A DNA stretch of 64,000 nucleotides from NCBI GenBank assembly GCA_003116975.1, contig BGKB01000047.1:369734-433733 (forward strand), read 5' to 3'. Position 1 is the first letter of the stretch, and every line of letters starts with the position of its first letter. This document shows, one piece after another, positions 18,723 through 28,172 of this stretch. The notes under the pieces were generated by a model. It searched no databases. It had not been told where the DNA came from and saw only the letters and a program-made list of their open reading frames with translations. This DNA is from Aurantiochytrium sp. KH105 (taxonomy: Eukaryota; Sar; Bigyra; Thraustochytrida; Thraustochytriidae). A program made the position numbers and the translations under genes.

Positions 18723-21700
18723 ATGTTTGCCGCGGGAGATGTGCTTGGAAAGCTCGAAGCATTTCGCGCAGGCCTTGCGAGCGGTGACGCGAAGAGGCGC
18801 GCGGCGCCTCCTAAGCCCGGCAAGGGTGATCGCGTGACCGCGAAGATCGCAGGATGGAAACAGCCGTACAAGGGCACCGTCGAGAGCGTGGACAAAGACA
18901 CGCGAGCCTGCCGCGTCATCTTTGATGATGGCGAGGTTGTTGATGCTGTTCATTTTGACGAGATTCTGGCCGTCGACTCCAAAGGAAATGTCAAAGATGG
19001 AGCCGAAAGCCCAAGCCTGGGTGATTATGTGAGTGCTCGGGTAGCTGGGTGGAAAAAACCCTACTCGGGGACAGTCACCAAGGTAGTCGAGGAGGACGAA
19101 GTCTTTGAGATCACTTTTGACGACGGAGAAGTTATTGATGACGTCCGTCTCGAAGAGATTCTTGAGGTTCTGACACGCGCAACCCCAGTGAAAAGTAAAG
19201 TGGGAGGTTCTCTTCAAGTAGGCACCAGAGTTCAAGCGCAAGTATCAGGGTGGAAGAAACCATACGAGGGCGTCATTACCAGAGTTGTCCAGCCCGACAA
19301 AGTCTTTGAGGTGACTTTTGACGATGGAGAGGTTATCGAGGACGTTCAAGTTGACGAGATCCTTCAATGCTTGTCCGAAGACAAACTTCTCGCCCAAGGC
19401 ACACGCGTAATGGCCAAGCTCAAGGGCTGGAAACAAGCCTATCCTGGCGTCATCAAAGTCGTAAAGAATGGCGCTTATAAAATTGTTTTTGATGATGGCG
19501 AGGTCCAAGAAGGCGTCGAGCCCTCTACAATTGAAGATGTACTCGAAAACCAAGAAGAAGACGGTGACGATGTGGAAAACGACGATCTTCTTGCCGAAGG
19601 CACGCGCGTGACGGCCAAGCTCAAGGGATGGAAACAAGCTTACCCTGGGGTCATCAAAGTCGTGAGGAACGGCGCTTATAAGATCGTGTTTGATGATGGC
19701 GAGGTGCAGGAAGGCGTCGAGCCTTCTGCAGTCGAAGATGTGCTCGAAGAAGAGAAGGATGAGCTTCTCGACGAAGGCACGCGCGTGACGGCCAAGCTTA
19801 AGGGATGGAAGCAAGCGTACCCTGGCGTTATCAAAGCCGTAATGAACGGTGCTTACAAGATCGTATTTGATGATGGTGAAGTTCAAGATAACGTTGAGCC
19901 TTCTGCAATCGAAGATGTGCTGGAAGAAGAAGAAGACGACGAAGGAGAAGGCAATGAAGAAGAGGAAGTCGGCGACCTTCATGCCGAAGGCACGCGCGTG
20001 ACGGCCAAGCTTAAGGGATGGAAGCAAGCGTACTCTGGCGTTATCAAAGCCGTAAAGAACGGTGCTTACAAGATTGTTTTCGACGATGGTGAAGTTCAAG
20101 ATAACGTTGAGCCTTCTGCGATTGAAGCTGTGCTCAAGGACGACGAAGAAGAAGAAGAGGAGGAAGGAGAAGTCGGCGACCTTCTCGCTGAAGGCACGCG
20201 CGTGACAGCCAAGCTCAAGGGATGGAAGCAGGCCTATCCTGGCGTCATCAAGGCTGTGAAAAACGGCAATTACAAGATTGTCTTCGACGATGGCGAGGTC
20301 CAAGAAGGCGTCGAACCTTCTGCAGTCGAAGATGTGCTCAAGGACGAGAAAAAACCAAGCGACCTTCTCGCTGAGGGCACACGTGTGACGGCCAAGCTTA
20401 AGGGCTGGAAGCAAGCGTACCCTGGCGCAATCAAAGCCGTAAAGAACGGTACTTATAAAATTGTCTTTGACGATGGTGAAGTTCAAGATAACGTTGAGCC
20501 TTCTGCAATCGAAGGTGTGCTAGAAAGAGAAGGAGAAGACGAAGGAGAAGGCAATGAAGAAGAGGAAGTCGGCGACCTTCTCGCCGAAGGCACGCGCGTG
20601 ATGACCAAGCTTAAGGGATGGAAGCAAGCGTACCCTGGCGTCATCAAAGCCGTAAAGAACGGTGCTTACAAGATCGTCTTTGACGATGGCGAGATCCAAG
20701 AAGGCGTTGAGCCTTCTGCGATCGAAGACGTGCTCAAGGACGAAGAAGAAGCAATCGACCTCCTCGCCGAGGGCACACGTGTGACGGCCAAACTCAAGGG
20801 ATGGAAGCAAGCGTACCCTGGCGTCATCAAAGCCGTAAAGAACGGTGCTTACAAGATCGTCTTTGACGATGGCGAGATCCAAGAAGGCGTCGAGCCTTCT
20901 GCGATCGAAGACGTGCTCAAGGACGAAGAAGAAGCAATCGACCTCCTCGCCGAGGGCACACGTGTGACGGCCAAACTCAAGGGATGGAAGCAAGCTTACT
21001 CCGGCGTCATCAAGGCTGTAAAGAATGGTGCGTACAAGATCGAGTTTGATGACGGCGAGGTTTGTGAAAGCGTGCAGCCCGCCGAAATCCTTGTGCATGA
21101 GGTTGAGCAGGCGTCTGGAAGCACGGACGGAGATCACGCTCCAGGTGATCGTATTCGCGCAAAACTGCAATCATGGAAGGAGGCCTACTCTGGCACCATT
21201 TGTAGCGTGAATGGTGACGGGACCCTGCATGTCGAGTTCGATGATGGCGAGGTCATAAAGTGTCTTCCTCTTTGCGACCTCGTTAACGAGCCAAGTCCAC
21301 GTCGACCTACAGATCTTGCCAATGATGAGGACTTGCTTGCTTTTCTCAATGATGAAAAGGAGCTTCATGAACTTCCAGCAGACAGCTCTACTCCGGACAA
21401 TGATCTGTCACAGGGAGGCGCGCAAGTCGCAAAACCTGCTTCCGCAAGCGTTAAAGGTAACGGAACGTCTCAGCTGGAAGTTGTTGCGAAGAGTAAACCT
21501 GCAGACTTGGAAATGGCCACAAAATCGAAGGAGTCGGTAACGCTCAATCCTGCGCCTGGCGACACAGTCATGGCCAAGCTTCCTTCGTGGAAGACAGCCT
21601 ACAAAGGGGTTGTGAAGCGCCATAATGTTCAGGACGGCTCATTCAAGGTGATTTTCGATGATGGAGAGGTCGTCAATGCTGTCCCAAAGAGTGCTATCAC

Positions 21701-24700
21701 AGAGATTGTTACCAAGAAAATGGCATCTAGCGATGCATCGAACCAGTCGAGTTTCTCCGCGCCCGACGGGAAGACATTTCACGATCGCGCCGAGTACAAA
21801 CGCTACATGTATGAGACATACTATTGCTTCAAGCAGGCGGAAGGAAATCACACCACACTCGTCAAAGTGCCCGGCTCGGTGGATGGCCAGCCCTTTGACC
21901 TTGCCTCGCTGAGTGACTGCACGGTGCGTGTACTTTGCTGGTCTTCCCAAGTCCAAGTTGACAAGGTGATGAAAAGCAAGGTGTTTATCGGACCATGCGA
22001 AAGCTCCATCTTCATTCGCGATTGCCGAGACTGTGAGTTCACTCTCGCATGCCGTCAGCTCCGTCTTCGGGACTGTGAGAACTGCACTTTCAATCTTTTT
22101 TCAAATGTGGATCCCGTCATCGAGACAAGCACGAACCTTGTCTTTCGACCGTTTAACGGTGCCTATGCGGGCTTGCGCGAACACTTTGCAAAAGCCAAGC
22201 TCGACCCCGCTGACAACCATTGGCGCCAAATCTTTGATTTTAACAAAGACGGTTGCGATGGGTATGGTATTCCCGACCCGCACTACAGACTTGAGGAGGC
22301 CAAGTCGAACAAGCTAGTGTGGGAATGGGTCGAGTCTGATTTCGAGGGACCGGGGGACTGTGTCAACCCTGTCGCGCCAGACGCCGTTGCTACGACGCAA
22401 TCTGACGGAGGCGCAACGCACCAAGGCCAGTTCACCGAGGCCGGCGCCGCGGCTGGGCGCACCGAAGAAGGTCCTTGCTTTGTTTGGGCAAGCGAAATAC
22501 CCAGAGACGAGCTCACTACTGGGATGTGCGTAAGTGTCAACTTCAATCGAGACTCCAAAAAACCTCGCGCGTCCGACTTTTATCAAGGCAAGATTCAGGC
22601 ATGTAATCGTGACGGTACTTTCGTGGTGGCATACGATGACGGGGACGTGGAAAATGATTGCAAGATTGATTTCATCAAGGTAGCACAAACAACCATGGCG
22701 CCAGTAACCTCTGGGCTGGAGGATAACAAAGATGCTGCGGCTGACTTTCCAGCGGTAGCGGCCCCGCAAAAGAATGATCAGACTTCTTCTTACTTCAAGC
22801 CCAGTGCATTAGAATGCCAAGATTCGAAGTCAAAAGCTGCAACGCAAGCAGAGAATACAAGCGCTGAGACCGCAGAGCCGCTTTCAAGTTGCGATGCAAA
22901 GATTGGAGTTGCAGCTTCTTTGGATGCAGCGATTTCCTCGTCCAACGCGCTGAATGCGACATTCACTTGGGCCAAAGATGTATCTGATCAGTTGCTCATG
23001 ACGGGTGCTGTTGTTCGTGTAAACTTCAACCGGGGCTCGCAGGATCCCACGGATGAGGACTTCTACACGGGTAAAATTCGTCGGATCAATGATGATGGTA
23101 GCTTTGCAATTGATTACGACGACGGGGACGTTGAGGAAGATTGCAAGCTAGACTTTGTACAGCTCCTGACTGGACACGCAGAGAGCACATCCAATCGTGT
23201 CCAGCAGGAAACGCCAAAGTCGAATGACCTTGCCGAAATGACAATAGATGCGTCTCCTTTGCGCAAAGAGAAGCCTGTTGTACTGCATCAAATGATGACC
23301 TTTGATGCGGTGGAGCGAAAGAACAAGAAAAAGGGCGCCTCATCGGATGTCGCTCCCCCTCAAGGGCGTCAGAAAGCTTCTTCTTCAAGCGCGCGTATTC
23401 AATATGGTGGATCTCTCTCGCTTCGCCAAGCGCGTAACGTGGACGAGGCGGTGCAGTCCGAGTCTGTGTTGGTGAACCGCAATCTACATGAGGAGTACGT
23501 TGACCTGAGCGCTCTCTGCAAAGGCGTCGTTAATGCCGTTCATAGTGACGAAACGCTTGAGGTGGAACTTGACAATGGGGAGACGATTGATGGCGTCCAA
23601 TTGCACCAAGTTCACTTGCTCGACGGTGCAATTCCTACGCCTCGTGCGGCGCGGAGAACCGTCCAACAGCGTACGAGGCAAGATCCAGAAGACAATGCTT
23701 TTACGCTGCTTCGTTTGGAGTTGACCAAACTTCGTGAGGAGCAGCGCGTCGATCAAGTCCGGATGCGGAAAGAGCGCAAAGCGCAAGAAGCACGGATTTT
23801 GGAGCAGAGGCGAAAACAAGCCGAAAGTCTCGCGGCCTCGCGGTCGCAAGCACGACAAAGTGTTCTCATCGAGACGATGCAGAGAGAAATTTGTGCACAG
23901 CGCGAGTTCCAGCAGCAGCTCATGCTTCAGCATCAAGAAGCCATGGAGAAGCTGCAACATCGGCTCGTCGATCTTACCGCGGACACAGAGGAAGGTCTTT
24001 CGCCACGTCTTGGAAACTCGAAAAGGGTACCCTTTGGCCGGGCGGAAGTGGGCGGTAAACAGCTCGCATCGATTGCCGAGCTAGAAGCTATTCGGCAGGA
24101 AATACAAGAATCGCGTGTGGCCTTGCAGCAGGACATGCGCGCTGCAGCTTCGCACGCGCGCGAGATGGAGCGTCTGACGCGAGTAAAGGAGCTTGAACGA
24201 GGGTGGAACGCAGGCCGTGGCCGGCAAGCGAAATCTCCGAAAGCACCGAAAACCACGCCCGAGGTTGTTACGACCCTCGCGACCGAAGGCATTGAAGCAG
24301 AGGTCATTGCAGATGCGATGAATGAGCTTGAAGAGGCAAAAAAACAACGCGCAGACTTTCTTGTCGCCATGAAACGTCGGCTTCGCAAGCAAAAAAGCGA
24401 TGCACGGGCCTCTCAATCGAACGCTAGCTTGCGCATGAGTGCACATCGAGCAGACACCAATCGCGCAGTGAAACTTCTTTATGGTCTTTACGAAGGCTAC
24501 GAGTCCGAACGCAGTGGAAAGGTTGTCCGAAGTCCAGGGCCATCAGAAATTGTCACGCCGCAGTGGACGCAAAAAGTGACCGAGTTGCAGCTCAAACCCT
24601 TGAACTTTCGTTCGCGTGCTCACAATAACGAGACGTGGCACGAGGTGGGCCTCGCGCTGGCGCGCATTCATGTTGAGGGCCTTGGGCTGGCTGTAAACGC

Positions 24701-27686
24701 ACGGTGCTCTGCCCAGCAGCAAGCGATCCCACAGCTCGAAAAGGCCTGGATCGATTGGACCATCGCCAGCAACAAGGATCTTCAGGAGATAAGAGTCAGC
24801 GCGGCTCTGGCACGCAAACTCGGCATCATTGATTCCTCTCTGCAGGCGCGAAGCGGTGGCGGCGGAGACGAGGACGAGGACGACGTTGTCTTTGACGGAC
24901 TCTTGTTCACGCACCGACAGTGCGAGCGTCGTGTTCTGAAACATTCTCGTCAGGAGCAACGAGGCGACTTTGCGCGAGCGCACATTGTGCCCGACGTTCC
25001 CCTCGATCCCGAAGTGCGTCTACAAAATTCCTTGTATAAAAAGGTTTGCCGAGATGAGTGGGCACGATTCGTGCAGCGTGTAGAAGCCAAAGACGACTAC
25101 TTGAATCGAACGCCAGATCAAGCTTCGGGTCCAGGTTCCACAAAGGAGGCCTTGCAATTGCTTCAAACGTGGGCAAAAGCCGATCACGAGGCAAAGCAGG
25201 CAGAAGCTGCGCGGCGTGCTGCGGAGCGCAAGGCCGAAGCAGCGCGCGACTTTGAGCAGTGGAAACAACTCAAGGAGAAGTCTCGGGTGAAAACCCGCAC
25301 GCTAGAGCAGCTTCGAGACGCCAAGGCGGAGCGCAAAACGCCGTTTCCTCGCCCCGCAGGAGGACCAAGTGACCTCGCTGCCACCTTTGCGTCCGAAAGA
25401 GCGCTGCCTCTTCGCTACGCGGGCAACGGGCGTGCACTCGAAGGTGAGGCAAATACCAACTATATGCATGCTGCCCAACGCACATCGCTTCCCGGGTCTG
25501 GTCCCTTAGTGCAGGCGCTTAAGGCCAATTCGGCGGGCTCGAAAGGTAGCGTCTACGCGCCGCGCTCACACGACCCGCAGAATCCCTGGAAAAATGTTGC
25601 GTCCACCGAGCACGAACTTCGCCAATTTGACGCTCTCTTGGCAGCGCAAGAGGATGCTGAAAAGGAGCGAGCCGTGCAAGCGCAACGTGACTTTCTTGCG
25701 TGGGAAGATGCAGTCAAGGTGGAGAAGCGAGTCATTGACGCGCTCAAAGCTCTCGACTTTGAGAGCCGGTGCATGCGCACTTCTCTTAATACAAGCACGC
25801 CCGAGACAAGGCTCGGGATGGACGAGTGGATTTTTGTAGGGCGCGCACTGCATGCACTTCATCACGCGCAATCGCGCTCGCTCTTTCAAACTTGGGCAGA
25901 ATGGACAGTTCAGGGCGTGAAAAGTGTCCTCAATAAGCCACTCTTGACGTTCGCCAGATGCACCCTTGAAGTCATTGAAGGAGGTGCTACGGGCCTGCGT
26001 CTTGAGCCAAACGTGCGACTTGCAGAAGGCGCCATGCTGTGGATCACGCGTAGTCCTGTTTCGAGGCCAGGCGGTAAGTTGACACCTGAAGGTCTAGCGG
26101 TACATGTCGATCGAAAATGCGGCGATGTTGCCGTTGTAGGCGCCGCTCTTGCAAGCAGCACGGACAAGACTACGACCTCAGTGGTGCACTGCGCGTGGCA
26201 AAGGTTGACAATGGTACCAGGGGCCACCGTTTACGTGTACCCAATCCCTTCTCTTTTGGGTCGTGTTCTGTTTGGAGGTAATAGCAGTGGTGGCGGAAGC
26301 CTGTCTGCGCGCGGTGTCGGACCCCATGCTGGACGACTTCGCGACAGTCACCAGCTGAGTGGCCATGTACGAAGCATTTGCGCGGAGAAGTGGCGAACCT
26401 TTACCCCAAATATGCGTTGGTTCTCAGACCTCCTTAGCGAGGACGACGAGGATCTGCTCTGTGGCGAAGTTGACAAATTTAGGCAGCTTCGCCAAAATGA
26501 ACGCATTCGCGCCAAACTTCTCGAGATCGCTGGTGAACATACACTCGCGGCTGAGATTCGCGATCGTATGCATGTTCTTTGGGCCACGGTCCTCCAGAAT
26601 CCTGCGCTTGCGTCTTCGACCGTTCTCTTTCAGGAAATCGGTGGCTCGCCAGCAAGCATGGCGCGCATTGATTCGAGGGGCCACGAAATTGACGCAACAG
26701 ATGATGATGTACCATCGATCGCGAGTGTGTGCAAAAATGACCTCGTATGTCTGGCTTCGCAAGACAAAAATGTGCGGTCTAGATGGCACAAAGGCGCGTA
26801 TTGGTACCGCATTGTCGGGCTGAGCATGGTCAAGCATAGTGTAGTAGTCGTGCGCGAACCCAAGATTCGGTCCGCAGGAGACGGGGCCTTGGCATTTCGC
26901 ATTAGCCTCTCCGGGCTGCACGATGATTCAGACGATGTCGCAATAGCGGTAGAGGATGACCTTCCCGTGGAGGAAACCGTGCATTTGAGCAGGCTCTCGG
27001 GGGCAATTCTTGTGCGTCCTCAAAGAGGCGAAGTCAAGGAGGATGCTGCGTTCGATATGTATCTCTTGCCCGGAGCAGGTGTCTTTGCAAGATCCATGGG
27101 GGCCGAAATGATCGCTCGGGCGGAGGCTGACGCCAAGACTGCGCGATGCAAAGAGCAAGAGGCGGAAGCTTCCTCCAAGATGGCTCTGCAGGAGAATGGG
27201 GAAAAATCGTACGAGAGTTTTAGAAATGCACTGCTAGAGCAACTCGCCCCCGCGAGCGATGAGGCGGTCTCGCAGCATTTTGATTTCGTCGGTAAATCAC
27301 TCGCGCGGGTCGCGTCGAGCTGGCGCCGCGTTGGTGTTGTGCCTCGTTCGATCGGACCAGCAGTGGCAGCTGGTGCCGAAGAGACAAAGGATGAGACTGA
27401 GTGTGGGGCAAGCCTCGATGGCGGCCAGTGCCCGTGGCTGCAGCTCTGGCGCTCGTGGGTGCTCTCCTCGCAAAAATGGGCCGAGCTCGCCCGTTTGGGA
27501 TTTCAGCTTTCCGATATGCATGCCATGATGGACCGCAAATGGGCCAAGTTCTCCGACACAAGCAAGCACCCAGGTTCGCGGGATCCTTTGGGGACTTCTA
27601 TGCTCGTTCTCAATGATCTCCGCGCGCAACTCGAAAGCTCTCAGGTCGCTGTCACGTCGGCCACACTCTCATCATCATCATCATGA
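18723..27686 (+). CDS. Giant Tudor-like repeat array / TBCC (XRP2-type) domain protein
   Basis: 2,987 residues from the ATG at 18723 (A at -3). Residues about 35-1000 hold 14 copies of a 50-60-residue Tudor/Agenet-like unit: G-T-R-V-x-A-K-L-K-G-W-K-x-A-Y-x-G-V-I, then Y-K-I-x-F-D-D-G-E-V, with the W, Y, Y and F cage-type positions kept. Acidic linkers separate the copies. At about 1012-1192 is a TBCC/C-CAP domain closest to the XRP2 type (VPGSVDGQPFDL, FIRDCRDCEFTLACRQLRLRD, IETSTNLVFRPF), with the putative GAP arginine near residue 1114. Two longer Tudor-like units follow (GMCVSVNFNR and GAVVRVNFNR, each ending YDDGDVE), then a degenerate one. The remaining ~1,350 residues are coiled coil and unrecognised helical sequence. 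TBCC domains of this type are GAPs for Arl2/Arl3 GTPases in tubulin folding and ciliary traffic; the Tudor-like units suggest binding of methylated peptides. The combination is not one I recognise. Confidence 0.9.
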   Translation: MFAAGDVLGKLEAFRAGLASGDAKRRAAPPKPGKGDRVTAKIAGWKQPYKGTVESVDKDTRACRVIFDDGEVVDAVHFDEILAVDSKGNVKDGAESPSLGDYVSARVAGWKKPYSGTVTKVVEEDEVFEITFDDGEVIDDVRLEEILEVLTRATPVKSKVGGSLQVGTRVQAQVSGWKKPYEGVITRVVQPDKVFEVTFDDGEVIEDVQVDEILQCLSEDKLLAQGTRVMAKLKGWKQAYPGVIKVVKNGAYKIVFDDGEVQEGVEPSTIEDVLENQEEDGDDVENDDLLAEGTRVTAKLKGWKQAYPGVIKVVRNGAYKIVFDDGEVQEGVEPSAVEDVLEEEKDELLDEGTRVTAKLKGWKQAYPGVIKAVMNGAYKIVFDDGEVQDNVEPSAIEDVLEEEEDDEGEGNEEEEVGDLHAEGTRVTAKLKGWKQAYSGVIKAVKNGAYKIVFDDGEVQDNVEPSAIEAVLKDDEEEEEEEGEVGDLLAEGTRVTAKLKGWKQAYPGVIKAVKNGNYKIVFDDGEVQEGVEPSAVEDVLKDEKKPSDLLAEGTRVTAKLKGWKQAYPGAIKAVKNGTYKIVFDDGEVQDNVEPSAIEGVLEREGEDEGEGNEEEEVGDLLAEGTRVMTKLKGWKQAYPGVIKAVKNGAYKIVFDDGEIQEGVEPSAIEDVLKDEEEAIDLLAEGTRVTAKLKGWKQAYPGVIKAVKNGAYKIVFDDGEIQEGVEPSAIEDVLKDEEEAIDLLAEGTRVTAKLKGWKQAYSGVIKAVKNGAYKIEFDDGEVCESVQPAEILVHEVEQASGSTDGDHAPGDRIRAKLQSWKEAYSGTICSVNGDGTLHVEFDDGEVIKCLPLCDLVNEPSPRRPTDLANDEDLLAFLNDEKELHELPADSSTPDNDLSQGGAQVAKPASASVKGNGTSQLEVVAKSKPADLEMATKSKESVTLNPAPGDTVMAKLPSWKTAYKGVVKRHNVQDGSFKVIFDDGEVVNAVPKSAITEIVTKKMASSDASNQSSFSAPDGKTFHDRAEYKRYMYETYYCFKQAEGNHTTLVKVPGSVDGQPFDLASLSDCTVRVLCWSSQVQVDKVMKSKVFIGPCESSIFIRDCRDCEFTLACRQLRLRDCENCTFNLFSNVDPVIETSTNLVFRPFNGAYAGLREHFAKAKLDPADNHWRQIFDFNKDGCDGYGIPDPHYRLEEAKSNKLVWEWVESDFEGPGDCVNPVAPDAVATTQSDGGATHQGQFTEAGAAAGRTEEGPCFVWASEIPRDELTTGMCVSVNFNRDSKKPRASDFYQGKIQACNRDGTFVVAYDDGDVENDCKIDFIKVAQTTMAPVTSGLEDNKDAAADFPAVAAPQKNDQTSSYFKPSALECQDSKSKAATQAENTSAETAEPLSSCDAKIGVAASLDAAISSSNALNATFTWAKDVSDQLLMTGAVVRVNFNRGSQDPTDEDFYTGKIRRINDDGSFAIDYDDGDVEEDCKLDFVQLLTGHAESTSNRVQQETPKSNDLAEMTIDASPLRKEKPVVLHQMMTFDAVERKNKKKGASSDVAPPQGRQKASSSSARIQYGGSLSLRQARNVDEAVQSESVLVNRNLHEEYVDLSALCKGVVNAVHSDETLEVELDNGETIDGVQLHQVHLLDGAIPTPRAARRTVQQRTRQDPEDNAFTLLRLELTKLREEQRVDQVRMRKERKAQEARILEQRRKQAESLAASRSQARQSVLIETMQREICAQREFQQQLMLQHQEAMEKLQHRLVDLTADTEEGLSPRLGNSKRVPFGRAEVGGKQLASIAELEAIRQEIQESRVALQQDMRAAASHAREMERLTRVKELERGWNAGRGRQAKSPKAPKTTPEVVTTLATEGIEAEVIADAMNELEEAKKQRADFLVAMKRRLRKQKSDARASQSNASLRMSAHRADTNRAVKLLYGLYEGYESERSGKVVRSPGPSEIVTPQWTQKVTELQLKPLNFRSRAHNNETWHEVGLALARIHVEGLGLAVNARCSAQQQAIPQLEKAWIDWTIASNKDLQEIRVSAALARKLGIIDSSLQARSGGGGDEDEDDVVFDGLLFTHRQCERRVLKHSRQEQRGDFARAHIVPDVPLDPEVRLQNSLYKKVCRDEWARFVQRVEAKDDYLNRTPDQASGPGSTKEALQLLQTWAKADHEAKQAEAARRAAERKAEAARDFEQWKQLKEKSRVKTRTLEQLRDAKAERKTPFPRPAGGPSDLAATFASERALPLRYAGNGRALEGEANTNYMHAAQRTSLPGSGPLVQALKANSAGSKGSVYAPRSHDPQNPWKNVASTEHELRQFDALLAAQEDAEKERAVQAQRDFLAWEDAVKVEKRVIDALKALDFESRCMRTSLNTSTPETRLGMDEWIFVGRALHALHHAQSRSLFQTWAEWTVQGVKSVLNKPLLTFARCTLEVIEGGATGLRLEPNVRLAEGAMLWITRSPVSRPGGKLTPEGLAVHVDRKCGDVAVVGAALASSTDKTTTSVVHCAWQRLTMVPGATVYVYPIPSLLGRVLFGGNSSGGGSLSARGVGPHAGRLRDSHQLSGHVRSICAEKWRTFTPNMRWFSDLLSEDDEDLLCGEVDKFRQLRQNERIRAKLLEIAGEHTLAAEIRDRMHVLWATVLQNPALASSTVLFQEIGGSPASMARIDSRGHEIDATDDDVPSIASVCKNDLVCLASQDKNVRSRWHKGAYWYRIVGLSMVKHSVVVVREPKIRSAGDGALAFRISLSGLHDDSDDVAIAVEDDLPVEETVHLSRLSGAILVRPQRGEVKEDAAFDMYLLPGAGVFARSMGAEMIARAEADAKTARCKEQEAEASSKMALQENGEKSYESFRNALLEQLAPASDEAVSQHFDFVGKSLARVASSWRRVGVVPRSIGPAVAAGAEETKDETECGASLDGGQCPWLQLWRSWVLSSQKWAELARLGFQLSDMHAMMDRKWAKFSDTSKHPGSRDPLGTSMLVLNDLRAQLESSQVAVTSATLSSSSS
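18825..21720 (+). repeat. Tandem array of 14 Tudor-like coding repeats
   Basis: Fourteen in-frame units of roughly 150-190 nt occur; copies 4-12 are most alike. Copies 10, 11 and 12 begin at about 20578, 20761 and 20944, an offset of 183 nt (61 codons), and are nearly identical in DNA over long stretches. Copies 1-3 and 13-14 are more diverged and flank the conserved core. This pattern suggests recent duplication or gene conversion in the centre of the array. Confidence 0.9.
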
Positions 27687-28172
27687 CAAAGTTGGGTGTT
27701 AGAAGCCACTCAAAGGCCTCCTATACACGGACAATGATAGCGGCCATGCATGCATCCAGCGCGAGAGTTCAGTCATGGGTGACTGGCCGGCTTTTTAGCA
27801 CTCTCCGCTTGAGCGCATCTTCATTTTTTTTCTTCTCGAAGCCTACGAGCATAAACTGCGTTGTTATAGTTATTGTTGTTGTTGTCGTAGGCCTAGTCGT
27901 GCGTACGTATCCTTGGCCTGCTTCTGGCTTGCGCTGGCCGCAGCCGCTTCTCGACCATTGTTATTCGTCCTCGTGTAGGCTGTGCCTTTCACTCTCCTTC
28001 ACGTTCTTTTTCTTCTTGAGCTTTTTCGCCTTTTGCCCCCTTGCTCGCCCCTTTTGCTTCTTTACTGCTTTGTTTTTTGTTGATGTGTGTATGCACGTGC
28101 CATGCAAAGTCCAATCGAGCGAGCGGCGAACGAACGAGCGAGCGAGCGAGCGAGCGCAACTGCGAAGCCACC
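27687..28172. other. intergenic region between giant gene and Ddi1 gene
   Basis: A 486-base gap lies between two same-strand genes. It has CT- and TTG-rich runs and a GAGC(G)-type tetranucleotide tract just before the Ddi1 start (about 28130-28155). No additional gene is supported. Confidence 0.6.

Noticed and set aside
19245-21170. Two long minus-strand frames (about 413 and 216 codons) with repeated motifs
   Set aside because: They are the antisense of the Tudor-like repeat array; their repetition mirrors the plus-strand gene, which has domains and a good start.
18825-21720. Regular repeat spacing that could suggest a CRISPR or satellite array
   Set aside because: Units are in-frame coding repeats of about 150-190 nt with conserved protein motifs, in a eukaryotic gene.
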